Assembly: GCA_003223875.1 (NCBI GenBank)
Contig: QHWY01000218.1
Coordinates: forward strand, 1 to 33,338
DNA: 33,338 nucleotides
Direction: 5' to 3'
DNA from: Acidobacteriota bacterium
GTDB lineage: Bacteria; Acidobacteriota; Terriglobia; 20CM-2-55-15
Part shown: piece after piece, positions 1-8,051 of the stretch
Position numbering within the stretch: position 1 is the stretch's first letter
Layout: each line of letters starts with the position of its first letter
The notes under the pieces: generated by a model
The model's input: only the letters and a program-made list of their open reading frames with translations
Told to the model about the DNA's origin: nothing
The model's database searches: none
Translations under genes and position numbers: made by a program

Positions 1-303
1 GGGGTTAGCAATCACTTCGACCGGATCCCCAATCTTGAATACATCTTTGTCGACACCCTGCTGCGCAAACTGAGCGGCTGCTGCGCCTTCGATGGCCCAG
101 CGTTCGACTGCGCCTTTCCCGTCATCGACCTCAACATAAAAGAAAGAGTGCGGCGAACGCAAAGAGAGCTGAACCATTTTTCCTTTGAGCGTTATTTTCT
201 TCTCGACATCGTAGGTTCCGCCAAAGGAGTGGTGAGCTGCCGCGGGATGACTAGCCAGCAGCAACACAACGGCAATCAGCAAACCAGATAACGCTATCTT
301 CAT
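1..303 (-). CDS. DUF6152-like secreted protein, C-terminus beyond window edge
   Basis: Reading the minus strand from the ATG at 303 gives 101 codons without a stop to the window edge, so the gene is partial at its 3' end. It begins with a signal peptide (MKIALSGLLIAVVLLLASHP) ending in AAA, directly followed by His-His-Ser-Phe. A small domain with K-G-K-M-V-Q and R-S-P-H-S-F-F-Y motifs follows. This start and spacing are typical of the DUF6152 family of small exported proteins of unknown function. A Shine-Dalgarno-like AAGGAG lies just upstream of the ATG. It follows the metallo-beta-lactamase-fold gene on the same strand with about 25 bp between, so the two are probably cotranscribed. The function is unknown. 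Confidence 0.8.
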   Translation of the reverse strand, partial: MKIALSGLLIAVVLLLASHPAAAHHSFGGTYDVEKKITLKGKMVQLSLRSPHSFFYVEVDDGKGAVERWAIEGAAAAQFAQQGVDKDVFKIGDPVEVIANP

Positions 304-327
304 TTCTTCTCCTTTTGGGTGGGTCCT

Positions 328-2232
328 TTATTTTGTGCTTCGCCCTATCCGGCTCGCGCTTCGCGTTTTAAGGCTGCGGTAGACGGCTTCCACGATCTTC
401 GCTGTCGCGCCCGGCTGGCGGCCGTACTCAGGATCGTAGTCCATGGTCGGTTTCGCAGCCTTCACCTGCTCCAGCGTCATACCTTTCTTGATCATGTCCT
501 GGACGCGGTCGCGGATCACCATCAACATGTCGCGATAATAGCCGACGTCGCTCGCATCGCTGATCCATCCGTGCCCTGGGATGATCATCGTACCGCCTTG
601 TGCCATGAATTCGGTGACAGACATATCGACGAGCTTATCCAACGCGTCGATTTCGCCGTCGATGCTGCCGCCTTTATCGACGTCGATTGGAGGATAGGCA
701 TCGCTGTTGTACACGTCGCCTGCAACGATGACATCCGAGCGGCGGAAGAAGACGGCGCTGTCCCCGTCGGTAATCGCATTCGGCATATGAAAAAGCTGAA
801 TAGCCTGATTGTTGAAGAAGCGGTACAGCGTGTACTTCTCGGAAATGTAGGTTCCGTCCGGAACCCCACCCGCCGTGTCGAGCATTCGGCTTTGAACTTT
901 TTCGTGAGCAACGATCGAATTACCCGATCCGATGGGCCGGAACATCGGCGACTTTTGGAGGCTCGCATTGCCGCCGATATGATCCGTATTGTCGCTCGTA
1001 TTGATGATCATGCGAATTGCCGGCGCGGCCGATGCATGCGTCGCAGTCCACGTGTCGGAGAATCGCGAAGCCGATTCGGGTTGTTCGGGTGGCTTTAATG
1101 TCCGCCCGAGTTGGCGGACGGCTGCTAAAACTTTCGCGCTCGCCGGAGCAGCACCAGAGTCCACCATGACGGCTCCATCGCCACCCATTGAGACTGCGAT
1201 GTTGCCGCCTCCGCCCGCGATCATGTACACGTTGCCGGCAACGTGTAGCGTTTCGAGATTGTCATAGACCGGCGGCCGCTTGGGTTGGGCATCGGCTAGC
1301 TCCGCGACACGCGTCGACGCATCCTTATAAGTAGGTTTCAAGGCGAATTGTGCGGCAGGCGGCACGAGTGTCTTTCCTTTCGCGTGCCATTCCGGATACA
1401 TCGTTTCAGCCCCGCCTCTCGCCGCCTCCAACGGCGTCTTGTATTTAACGGCGGATTCCGTGAGATATGGATTCTCGCCCAACAGGTAATGCGGCATGCG
1501 GTACTTCGCGCCGGGCTGATACTCTTCGGGCTGGCAGGGATACGCGGGAAGCTGCCGCACGGTATCGCGCACATACGTTGCACTGCGAACCAAAGGCTCC
1601 GTCAGATAGTCCGGATCGATGACGGTGAATGTCCACTCCAGGTATGGTTCTTCCAGCGAAACATGTTCAATGACTGTTGCACGGAAACTCGACGGCACGC
1701 CATTGCGCCGAATGAAACTATCTTTGAGATGGGTGGTGGTGATCTCCAGCGTGTCGCCCTGAAACTTTCCGCTGGAGAAGCCATCCCAGGAATGCTTCGC
1801 ATATGGTGACGGCGCTTCCCGCCCGTCGAGCCAGATCATTCGCTCCCCGGGAGTTTTCCAATACGATACTCGGTATGCCACAACCCTGCGTGTGATGGGA
1901 TCGACTTCTTTGTCGATCTGCATGTCGTCCAGCGCCTTCGGTTGATATGTCGGCCCGCGTGAGCGGCATTGGTTGAGCGGGGATGTCGAGTTCCACTCTT
2001 CATCGTACGTATCCGCTCGCATGCGCGCCGCATCGTTCAAAGGAAGCCCTCGATAATCTCCGGGATAAGCGCCGGGAGCGCGATCGCGTTCATCTTCCTG
2101 GCTGATCCATCGCCAGGTACCGGTCAGATCGGGAGGCGAAGGCGCACCAAACTGCGCAAAGACGGAAGGAGAAGTCGCTGCCGCTAGAAAGATTAGGCCA
2201 ACGGCAATTCTTAACCGATGAACGGGACTCAT
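328..2232 (-). CDS. Secreted metallo-beta-lactamase-fold hydrolase with N-terminal acidobacterial domain
   Basis: This is a protein of about 634 residues with a signal peptide. Residues ~30-240 form a domain seen in secreted acidobacterial proteins (D-L-T-G-T-W near the start, then G-K-F-Q-G-D-T-L). The same domain occurs twice more in this window. Residues ~330-600 resemble a metallo-beta-lactamase fold: N-V-Y-M-I-A-G-G-G-G-N, V-D-S-G, G-N-A after the metal motif, A-G-D-V-Y and P-G-H-G. The usual HxHxDH metal motif reads S-D-N-T-D-H, so its first two histidines are missing while Asp and His remain. A longer frame begins at 2247, but GGAGG lies 5 nt before the ATG at 2232, which I take as the start. 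The substrate is unknown, and the altered metal site makes even hydrolase activity uncertain. Confidence 0.8.
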   Translation of the reverse strand: MSPVHRLRIAVGLIFLAAATSPSVFAQFGAPSPPDLTGTWRWISQEDERDRAPGAYPGDYRGLPLNDAARMRADTYDEEWNSTSPLNQCRSRGPTYQPKALDDMQIDKEVDPITRRVVAYRVSYWKTPGERMIWLDGREAPSPYAKHSWDGFSSGKFQGDTLEITTTHLKDSFIRRNGVPSSFRATVIEHVSLEEPYLEWTFTVIDPDYLTEPLVRSATYVRDTVRQLPAYPCQPEEYQPGAKYRMPHYLLGENPYLTESAVKYKTPLEAARGGAETMYPEWHAKGKTLVPPAAQFALKPTYKDASTRVAELADAQPKRPPVYDNLETLHVAGNVYMIAGGGGNIAVSMGGDGAVMVDSGAAPASAKVLAAVRQLGRTLKPPEQPESASRFSDTWTATHASAAPAIRMIINTSDNTDHIGGNASLQKSPMFRPIGSGNSIVAHEKVQSRMLDTAGGVPDGTYISEKYTLYRFFNNQAIQLFHMPNAITDGDSAVFFRRSDVIVAGDVYNSDAYPPIDVDKGGSIDGEIDALDKLVDMSVTEFMAQGGTMIIPGHGWISDASDVGYYRDMLMVIRDRVQDMIKKGMTLEQVKAAKPTMDYDPEYGRQPGATAKIVEAVYRSLKTRSASRIGRSTK

Positions 2233-2276
2233 GCGGACCTCCGGCAATTATTGGTCGTAGTCTCGACCGCACTGTC

Positions 2277-2296
2277 AAGCGTTGTCAAGGGTTTTA
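2277..2296 (-). repeat. 20-bp dispersed repeat with TTGACA, copy 1
   Basis: The 20-mer aagcgttgtcaagggtttta occurs here and exactly again at 10223-10242. On the minus strand it reads towards the metallo-beta-lactamase-fold gene and contains a -35-like TTGACA. A second TTGACA follows 10 nt downstream (2273-2278). It may be a promoter part, but no convincing -10 box is seen at 16-18 bp spacing. Confidence 0.5.
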
Positions 2297-2323
2297 CGGT
2301 TCGCACTGAAGTACTTATTTGAT

Positions 2324-2352
2324 TTGACCCTGTATTTGTCGCGATATAGCAT
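2324..2352 (+). promoter_or_regulatory. Possible sigma70-type promoter of the molybdenum hydroxylase operon
   Basis: TTGACC at 2324-2329 is followed after 17 bp by TAGCAT at 2347-2352, about 39 bp before the ATG of the FeS subunit gene. Two GTAAAAC direct repeats lie between this box and the ribosome binding site (2356-2362 and 2366-2372) and could be an operator. This is inference from consensus matching only. Confidence 0.3.
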
Positions 2353-2390
2353 TTCGTAAAACTCGGTAAAACCGTGTGGAGAAGGTGACT

Positions 2391-3029
2391 ATGGAAGAAC
2401 CAATCATCGAGCGTGGCACAGAAGAGAAACGCCCGATCTCGAGGCGTGACTTCATTAAGGGTGTTATTGCCGCGGGTGCAGTCGCTACCTCGGCGAGCTA
2501 TTTGTTCCGTAGTACTGGGGCGATGTTTAGTCAGTCATCTGCCCAGGGTTCTGTCGAGAGACTGATCACGCTCAATGTCAACGGCCAGATACGCCGCGTC
2601 GATGTGATGAACCAGGAAACGCTGGCAATGACGCTCCGTTACAAGCTCGGGTTGACTGGTACGAAACTCGGGTGCGACCGGGCGGAGTGCGGCGCATGCA
2701 CGGTATTGATTGATGACGTGCCTCACTATTCGTGCTCCGTGCTCACGCATACCGTGCGCAGCCGGAAGATTCTTACGATCGAGGGTCTGGCGAGTCCCAG
2801 AGGTGAATTGCACCCGATCCAGCAGGCCGTGGTCGATGAGCAAGGGTTTCAATGCGCTTTTTGTATGTCCGGCTTTGTGATGGCCGCGGTTGGGTTCTTG
2901 AAGTTGAATCCGAACCCGACGCGAAGCGAACTGGCGCACGGCATTTCGGGCAACCTCTGCCGGTGCCAGGACTATAACAAGATCCTGACCGCGTTCATGC
3001 GCGGAGCGGAGTACATGCGGAGGGCCTGA
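2391..3029 (+). CDS. Xanthine dehydrogenase-family (2Fe-2S) subunit with Tat signal
   Basis: This is the small iron-sulfur subunit of a molybdenum hydroxylase, ~212 residues. The N-terminus carries a twin-arginine signal (S-R-R-D-F-I-K-G, then a hydrophobic alanine-rich stretch), so the complex should act in the periplasm, as in the PaoABC aldehyde oxidoreductase type. A ferredoxin-like domain follows with C-D-R-A-E-C-G-A-C and a later Cys. Next is a helical domain with Q-C-A-F-C and C-R-C for the second [2Fe-2S] cluster. A GTG at 2376 is an alternative start, but GGAGAAGG lies 5 nt before the ATG at 2391. It ends one base before the ATG of the large subunit, so the pair is translationally coupled. 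Confidence 0.93.
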   Translation: MEEPIIERGTEEKRPISRRDFIKGVIAAGAVATSASYLFRSTGAMFSQSSAQGSVERLITLNVNGQIRRVDVMNQETLAMTLRYKLGLTGTKLGCDRAECGACTVLIDDVPHYSCSVLTHTVRSRKILTIEGLASPRGELHPIQQAVVDEQGFQCAFCMSGFVMAAVGFLKLNPNPTRSELAHGISGNLCRCQDYNKILTAFMRGAEYMRRA

Positions 3030-3030
3030 T

Positions 3031-5511
3031 ATGGCTGACAAGGCTGACAATAAACTAATCGGTAAGAATTACACGCCGCCGGATCACATCGCGAAGGTTA
3101 CTGGAAAAGCGAAGTGGGCCGAAGATTTCCGGGCCGATGGCATGCTCTTCTGCAAACTCCTCCTGAGCCCGATGCCGCACGCACGCGTGAGGAAAATCGA
3201 TCTCCGGGCAGCGCTTGCGATGCCGGGCGTCAAGGCCATCCTGACGGCCGACGACCTTCCGAAGCTCGACGGACCGGGAGCGGAACGCGCTCTGACGAAT
3301 GAGCCCTTGTACCAAGGCGAACCTGTTCTTGCCGTCGCCGCCGTTGACGAACTGACAGCCGCCGAGGCCATCGAACGGATCGATATCGATTGGGAACCCC
3401 TGCCTTTTGTCGTCGATCCGCTGGAAAGCTTGCGCCCGAATGGACCGAGCGCGCGGCTGGAAGGCAATGTTTGGGCGCCGCCCGCGCCGCGGCCAGCCGG
3501 TGCGACAGGCGCGCCACCACAGCCGGAAATCAAAACGCTGAAGTGGACAGCAGAAGATTTTGTGGAGGAAGCAGCGGGCCGTTTGCCCATGGGCAAAGTT
3601 CTGGAAGAGTGGAGCTACGGTGACCTGGACGCTGGGTTCAAGGAGGCCGCTCTTGTTCTCGATGAAACGTTCGTCGTCAACGGCTCTCATCACCAAACAA
3701 TGGAATCGCGAAGTGCGATGGCTTACTGGCAGAACGGAAAACTGCACATCTACTGCTCAACCCAGAGCGTGGTACGCACTGCCGATAACTTATCGCAGTG
3801 GCTCGGCATTCCTGCATCGGACATCGTACTTGTCTCGGAGTACACCGGCGGCGGTTTCGGTAGTAAGGGTGGGGGACCCATATCGATGACCATCCCCGCT
3901 GTATTGTCCAAGAAAGTGAATGCGCCGGTGATGATGCGGATCAGCAGGGAGGAGGAGCACTATATCGGCCGCGTCCGGACGAATATGACGGGCCGGGTCA
4001 AAATCGGATTCCGCAAGGACGGCCGCATCACGGCCATGGACCTGTTCATTGTGCAGGACAACGGTTCTTACGGACGCTGGAATGATTATGCCGGCGCCGG
4101 CAACGCGGCTTCGCTGATGTATCAGCCGTTGGCGATGCGCTGGCGCGGTGTGAGTGTCTTCACGAACACTTTCCCGAAAATGCAGCAAAGGTCGCCGGGA
4201 CCGATGCAGGGCAACGGGATTGTCGAGCCCGTGCTCACGAAGGCCGCGAAGCAACTGGGACTCGACCAGATCGAAATCCACAAGATCAACGCCCCCGCAG
4301 GCAAAGCGCCATTCGGGCCGGCCGTGGGGCCGGGCGGACCCAACGGCAAGCGTCCCTACGTCACCAGCGCATTCGTGAAAGAGGCGCTCGACCGTGGCGC
4401 CGAGCGGTTCAAGTGGGCTGAGCGCAAGGCGCAGGCGGGTCAGCGTCGCGGTTCGAAAGTCCGGGGTGTCGGAGTCGCTGTGGGACCGCACGGGTCGGGC
4501 TCCATCGGCTACGACGGAATCGTGACGATCCGGCCGGACGGGAAGCTCTATGTGCAGTCCGGAGTCGGCAATCTCGGAACCCACTCGATGGTGGACTTGG
4601 CGCGAGTCGCCGCAGACATTTTGGCCATGCCGTGGGAGAGAGTGGAAGTGATCTGGGGCGATACGGGAAAGTTTCTGCCCTGGTCTTGTCTTTCGGTCGG
4701 CAGCCAGACAACCCACGCGATGACACGGGCCAACCACGCCGCTGCGATGGACGCGAAGCGGAAACTGTTGGAGATCGCCGCCAAAGATCTTGGCGGCTCG
4801 CCCGATGAATACGAATTGGGAAACGCGCGCGTGTACCAGCGCGGCAATCCCGGTCGCGGCCTGAGTTATGCGCAGGCCGGCGCACGGGCGATAGCTCTGG
4901 GCGGAAAGTACGATGGTCACGAGCTTCCCGAGGACATCCATGATTTTACAAAGCGTTCGGCGAAGGAACTTGCCGGACTTGGATTGATGGGCGTTGCAAA
5001 GGATAACTACCCTCGCGACGGTGCGACGTGGTCGTTCGTTGCCGGATTTGCGGAAGTCGAGGTCGACGTCGAGACCGGCAAAACAACGGTCATTGATTAC
5101 CTGGCCGTGGGTGATGTCGGCACCGTGATCAATCCGCGCAGCCTGGGTGGCCAGCTGCACGGAGGAAGCTGTCTTGGAATCGGGCATGCGCTCTTTCAGA
5201 AGATGGTCTACGACCAACACTATGGCATGCCTCTCGCGAAGCGGTTTCACTACAACAAGCCGCTGACCATCCTGGATATTCCGCCGACGCTGGATTGGGA
5301 CGCGGTCAATCTGCCCGATCCCGAAACGCCCGTAGGCGCGCGGGGAACAGGCGAACCGCCAGTCGGCGCTGGGTATTGTGCGGTGATGAATGCGATTGCG
5401 GATGCGGTTGGCGTAGACGTTTTCCGCCGGGGTCCGGTCACGCCCGACGTTATCTTAATGTCGCTCGAGCATGGCCGGCGGATGCACGAGCCATTGAAAG
5501 CGCATGTTTAA
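3031..5511 (+). CDS. Xanthine dehydrogenase-family molybdopterin-binding subunit
   Basis: This is the large catalytic subunit, 826 residues, with the usual two-part layout: an aldehyde oxidase/xanthine dehydrogenase a/b hammerhead domain (~20-140) and a molybdopterin-binding domain (~200-800). Visible family motifs are G-G-G-F-G-S-K-G-G, an altered R-S-P-G-P-M-Q-G-N-G (usually R-A-P-G-x-x-Q) and G-A-R-G-T-G-E-P-P, whose Glu775 fits the catalytic base. A proline-rich insertion occurs at ~150-165. It has no export signal of its own and would be carried through Tat by the small subunit. The substrate cannot be read from sequence; an aldehyde or an aromatic/heteroaromatic compound would suit the neighbourhood. 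No XdhC/PaoD-type maturation gene is next to it. Confidence 0.93.
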   Translation: MADKADNKLIGKNYTPPDHIAKVTGKAKWAEDFRADGMLFCKLLLSPMPHARVRKIDLRAALAMPGVKAILTADDLPKLDGPGAERALTNEPLYQGEPVLAVAAVDELTAAEAIERIDIDWEPLPFVVDPLESLRPNGPSARLEGNVWAPPAPRPAGATGAPPQPEIKTLKWTAEDFVEEAAGRLPMGKVLEEWSYGDLDAGFKEAALVLDETFVVNGSHHQTMESRSAMAYWQNGKLHIYCSTQSVVRTADNLSQWLGIPASDIVLVSEYTGGGFGSKGGGPISMTIPAVLSKKVNAPVMMRISREEEHYIGRVRTNMTGRVKIGFRKDGRITAMDLFIVQDNGSYGRWNDYAGAGNAASLMYQPLAMRWRGVSVFTNTFPKMQQRSPGPMQGNGIVEPVLTKAAKQLGLDQIEIHKINAPAGKAPFGPAVGPGGPNGKRPYVTSAFVKEALDRGAERFKWAERKAQAGQRRGSKVRGVGVAVGPHGSGSIGYDGIVTIRPDGKLYVQSGVGNLGTHSMVDLARVAADILAMPWERVEVIWGDTGKFLPWSCLSVGSQTTHAMTRANHAAAMDAKRKLLEIAAKDLGGSPDEYELGNARVYQRGNPGRGLSYAQAGARAIALGGKYDGHELPEDIHDFTKRSAKELAGLGLMGVAKDNYPRDGATWSFVAGFAEVEVDVETGKTTVIDYLAVGDVGTVINPRSLGGQLHGGSCLGIGHALFQKMVYDQHYGMPLAKRFHYNKPLTILDIPPTLDWDAVNLPDPETPVGARGTGEPPVGAGYCAVMNAIADAVGVDVFRRGPVTPDVILMSLEHGRRMHEPLKAHV

Positions 5512-5545
5512 AGCTTTGGGCACAAGTGAATTCAGGCGAGAGGGA

Positions 5546-5638
5546 CTGCCCTCCTAAGTTAGGAGGGCAGTACAAGGAACCACCCCGCCGCGCCACTCGC
5601 TGCGCTCGGGCGCGGCACCCCTCCTAACTTAGGAGGGG
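5546..5638. repeat. Palindromic CCTCCTAAGTTAGGAGG repeat element A, inside the operon
   Basis: Two palindromes flank a GC-rich segment. The left one (5546-5570) has 12-bp perfect arms around one base. The right one (5618-5638) has 10-bp arms. The right unit (5576-5638) begins GGAACCACCCCGCC and is the inverse of the unit at 33286-33338. It lies between the large and FAD subunit genes and ends 4 bp before the AAGGAG ribosome binding site of the latter. It could form strong RNA hairpins that change subunit ratios. Confidence 0.9.
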
Positions 5639-5655
5639 AGTAAGGAGAAATAATC

Positions 5656-6660
5656 ATGGCCGTTATTCACGACGTGATGCCGTCATTCGGACTGTATCAG
5701 CCTGCCTCTGTGGCTGACGCGTTGAACCTTCTCGACCGGCACGGGCGCGATGCCTGGATCTTGGCGGGAGGTTTGGACAGCTTTGATTGGTTGAAAGATC
5801 GCATCAAGCGGCCCAAAGCCGTGGTGGATCTGAGCGGAATATCCGAACTCCAGGGTATCCGTGAGTCCGGCGACGGCCTCGAGATCGGCGCGATGACGAC
5901 GCTGACGGAAGTTGTGCGGCATCCAGCGGTACGCGAGCGTTATAGTTTGCTGCTCGAGGCTGCCGAACACGCCGCGTCACCCCAGATTCGGAACCAGGGC
6001 ACGATCGGCGGTAACGTCTCGCAGGACACGCGATGCTGGTATTACCGGACAGGCTGGTTCTGTTACCGCGCGGGTGGAAACATCTGCTATGCGGACACGC
6101 CGACCGCAATGAACCGGGAACATGCGATTCTTGGCGCCGATCGCTGCGTGGCTGTCAATCCATCGGATACGGCTCCGGCGCTGATCGCACTCGATGCATC
6201 GATGGTCGTGCGCTCCAAGAGCGGTGAGCGAGTAGTGCCCGCGGAGGAGTACTTCATCGGCCCGGGAACGGATATTACGAGAATGACCATCTTGCAGCCG
6301 GGCGACTTGCTTACAGCCATTCGCATCCCCGGTACGTGGGGCGGTGCCCGTTTCTACTTTGAGAAGGTGCGGGACAGAAACGTATGGGACTTCGCCTTGG
6401 TAAGCGTGGCATCGGCGATGTCGGACAACGGTGAGACGATTGAGCGTGTCCGCATCGCGGTGAATGGCGTAGCTGCGCGGCCGCTGAGATTGCGCGCAGT
6501 CGAAGACGCGGTCCGAGGTAAGGCGCGCAGCGAGGAGACGGCGAAGCTGGCTGGAGATCTGGCGATTCAGGGCGCCTTGCCGCTTCAACATAACGCATAC
6601 AAGGTTCCGCTGATGCGGAACCTCGTGAAGCGCGCAATCCGGGGCGCCGAGGGGGCGTGA
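5656..6660 (+). CDS. Xanthine dehydrogenase-family FAD-binding subunit with probable [4Fe-4S] insert
   Basis: This is the medium subunit of the molybdenum hydroxylase, 334 residues. The FAD-binding motif A-G-G-L-D-S is at ~38-42, and N-Q-G-T-I-G-G-N is at 113-120. A CO-dehydrogenase-flavoprotein-like C-terminal domain follows (~225-330). Between residues 127 and 164 are four cysteines (C127, C136, C144, C164) in an insert of the kind that holds a [4Fe-4S] cluster in 4-hydroxybenzoyl-CoA reductase beta and PaoB. AAGGAG lies 8 nt before the ATG. The stop codon overlaps the ATG of the cytochrome gene (TGATG). It belongs to the same operon as the FeS and molybdopterin subunits despite the repeat in front of it. 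Confidence 0.92.
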   Translation: MAVIHDVMPSFGLYQPASVADALNLLDRHGRDAWILAGGLDSFDWLKDRIKRPKAVVDLSGISELQGIRESGDGLEIGAMTTLTEVVRHPAVRERYSLLLEAAEHAASPQIRNQGTIGGNVSQDTRCWYYRTGWFCYRAGGNICYADTPTAMNREHAILGADRCVAVNPSDTAPALIALDASMVVRSKSGERVVPAEEYFIGPGTDITRMTILQPGDLLTAIRIPGTWGGARFYFEKVRDRNVWDFALVSVASAMSDNGETIERVRIAVNGVAARPLRLRAVEDAVRGKARSEETAKLAGDLAIQGALPLQHNAYKVPLMRNLVKRAIRGAEGA

Positions 6661-7514
6661 TGGATATTCTGACTTGGGGTCACAGCCCTTGGGGCGAGCG
6701 CATTCTCGCCCATATTTCGTGGAACCTCTTCTGGGCGTCATTATTCGCAGGCATCGTGTTTTTCGTGGCGCACGCCAGTTATATGGTGCTTTCCGCTCAT
6801 CGCAAGCGCTCGGCCGCAGAAACGGATGCGCTGGAAATCGAGCACCGGGATTTGCCTCCTCAGATTGTTCGGCATTCGTTGGCCGCCCGCCTGTTTCACT
6901 GGGTGATGGCAGGTGCGATGTTCGTGCTGCTGTTCACGGCGTTTCTCCCTGTGGCTGGCATTAAGTTCCCGTGGGTGACCTGGCATTGGATGGCAGGTCT
7001 CGTACTGGCGGGTTCAATCCTCTTTCACATCATCCATGCGAGCGTGTGGCTGGACTTCTGGTCCATCTGGGTCGGGCCCAAGGACATTCCGGAATTCAGA
7101 GCGGAGATCCTGCGCGAACTAGGCCACGATGTTCCCGGGCCAAAACCGGGCAAATACCCACTCGGCAATCGCCTCTACCATATGGCCATCGTCCTGGCAG
7201 GTCTCGCGGTGGTGATCAGCGGCATCACGATGATGGTTCGTGTCCGGACTCCATTCTTTACGCGAAATCCTTATCTCTTGCGCGACACGACCTGGGGACT
7301 CGTATACGTCACGCATGGACTGGCAGGCGTGGCCCTGGTCGGGCTCGTGATTGCGCACGTGTACTTCGCCGTGCGCCCTGAAAAGTGGTGGATCACCAAG
7401 TCGATGCTTCTCGGCTGGATTACGCGGCGGCAATACCTTGAACATCATGACCCGCATCGATGGGCTGTCGAATCCATTGCCGCGAAAGCGGAGGCCCAGC
7501 GGTCGGGTCAGTGA
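6660..7514 (+). CDS. Membrane cytochrome b (b561/formate dehydrogenase gamma-like)
   Basis: This is a 284-residue membrane protein. Hydrophobic segments lie at ~18-45, ~90-110, ~118-140, ~175-198 and ~220-245. Histidines suited to haem ligation occur in R-H-S-L-A-A-R-L-F-H-W, T-W-H-W, L-F-H-I-I-H and T-H-G-L-A...I-A-H-V-Y. This matches the di-haem cytochrome b subunits that take electrons from periplasmic oxidoreductases. Its overlap with the FAD subunit stop suggests that it passes electrons from the exported molybdenum hydroxylase to the quinone pool. A GTG at 6657 is possible, but the TGATG coupling favours 6660. Confidence 0.85.
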   Translation: MDILTWGHSPWGERILAHISWNLFWASLFAGIVFFVAHASYMVLSAHRKRSAAETDALEIEHRDLPPQIVRHSLAARLFHWVMAGAMFVLLFTAFLPVAGIKFPWVTWHWMAGLVLAGSILFHIIHASVWLDFWSIWVGPKDIPEFRAEILRELGHDVPGPKPGKYPLGNRLYHMAIVLAGLAVVISGITMMVRVRTPFFTRNPYLLRDTTWGLVYVTHGLAGVALVGLVIAHVYFAVRPEKWWITKSMLLGWITRRQYLEHHDPHRWAVESIAAKAEAQRSGQ

Positions 7515-7939
7515 ATCCCCGAGCCATTCTGGCCGCACACTGCAATACGATTGAAGAAACTTACGAGTTCATGCTCGCCTATGCCGCGCAAGGCCTCAGT
7601 GGGGATGCGGGAAGTCCTGCAGGAGGCCAGCTCCGCCCGTTCTTGAATCGAGCTATCGGGGCCCTTCCCGAACTGACTGGTGTGTTCAGAACAATCATCC
7701 GGGAAGAAAACCTGGAGCCGGCTGAAAAGTACCACGCGTTTCTCGCCGTCATGGAGCGCGATGCGCGAGACGCACTCGCAGCCATTCAAATCGTTATTTC
7801 CCAGCCCTCAATCAGCAGTCAACTGATCGACAATTTGAATGCGTCCATTCATCTGCGGGCGCTCCTCACCGATCTCTTCCTCATTGATGAAATTGTAAAG
7901 ACCCTGCCGGGACCGCCCGCGGGATCGGATAATCACTAA
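7511..7939 (+). CDS. Small conserved protein of the molybdenum hydroxylase operon
   Basis: This is a 142-residue soluble protein starting at GTG 7511, which overlaps the cytochrome stop by four bases (GTGA). It is rich in predicted helix, with no signal peptide, no membrane segment and no known motif. A stretch E-E-T-Y-E-F-M-L-A-Y-A-A-Q-G-L near residues 15-30 and a leucine/aspartate-rich C-terminal helix are the main visible features. The tight coupling suggests a role with the hydroxylase, such as assembly or an accessory subunit, but I do not recognise the family. A longer frame to 7460 would run into the cytochrome gene and is less likely. Confidence 0.7.
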   Translation: MNPRAILAAHCNTIEETYEFMLAYAAQGLSGDAGSPAGGQLRPFLNRAIGALPELTGVFRTIIREENLEPAEKYHAFLAVMERDARDALAAIQIVISQPSISSQLIDNLNASIHLRALLTDLFLIDEIVKTLPGPPAGSDNH

Positions 7940-8051
7940 TCGTCAGCGTGACGAACTTCTGTCGCGGTGGACAGTCTCCGAGCGTTCGAACAATATGGAG
8001 GGGTCGGGCTGAACCAACGGCCAGCTCTGCAGAGTTTTAGGACCGATTCGC

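Noticed and set aside
328..1098. Long plus-strand frames across the metallo-beta-lactamase-fold gene
   Set aside because: They are shadows of the GC-rich minus-strand gene, without family motifs.
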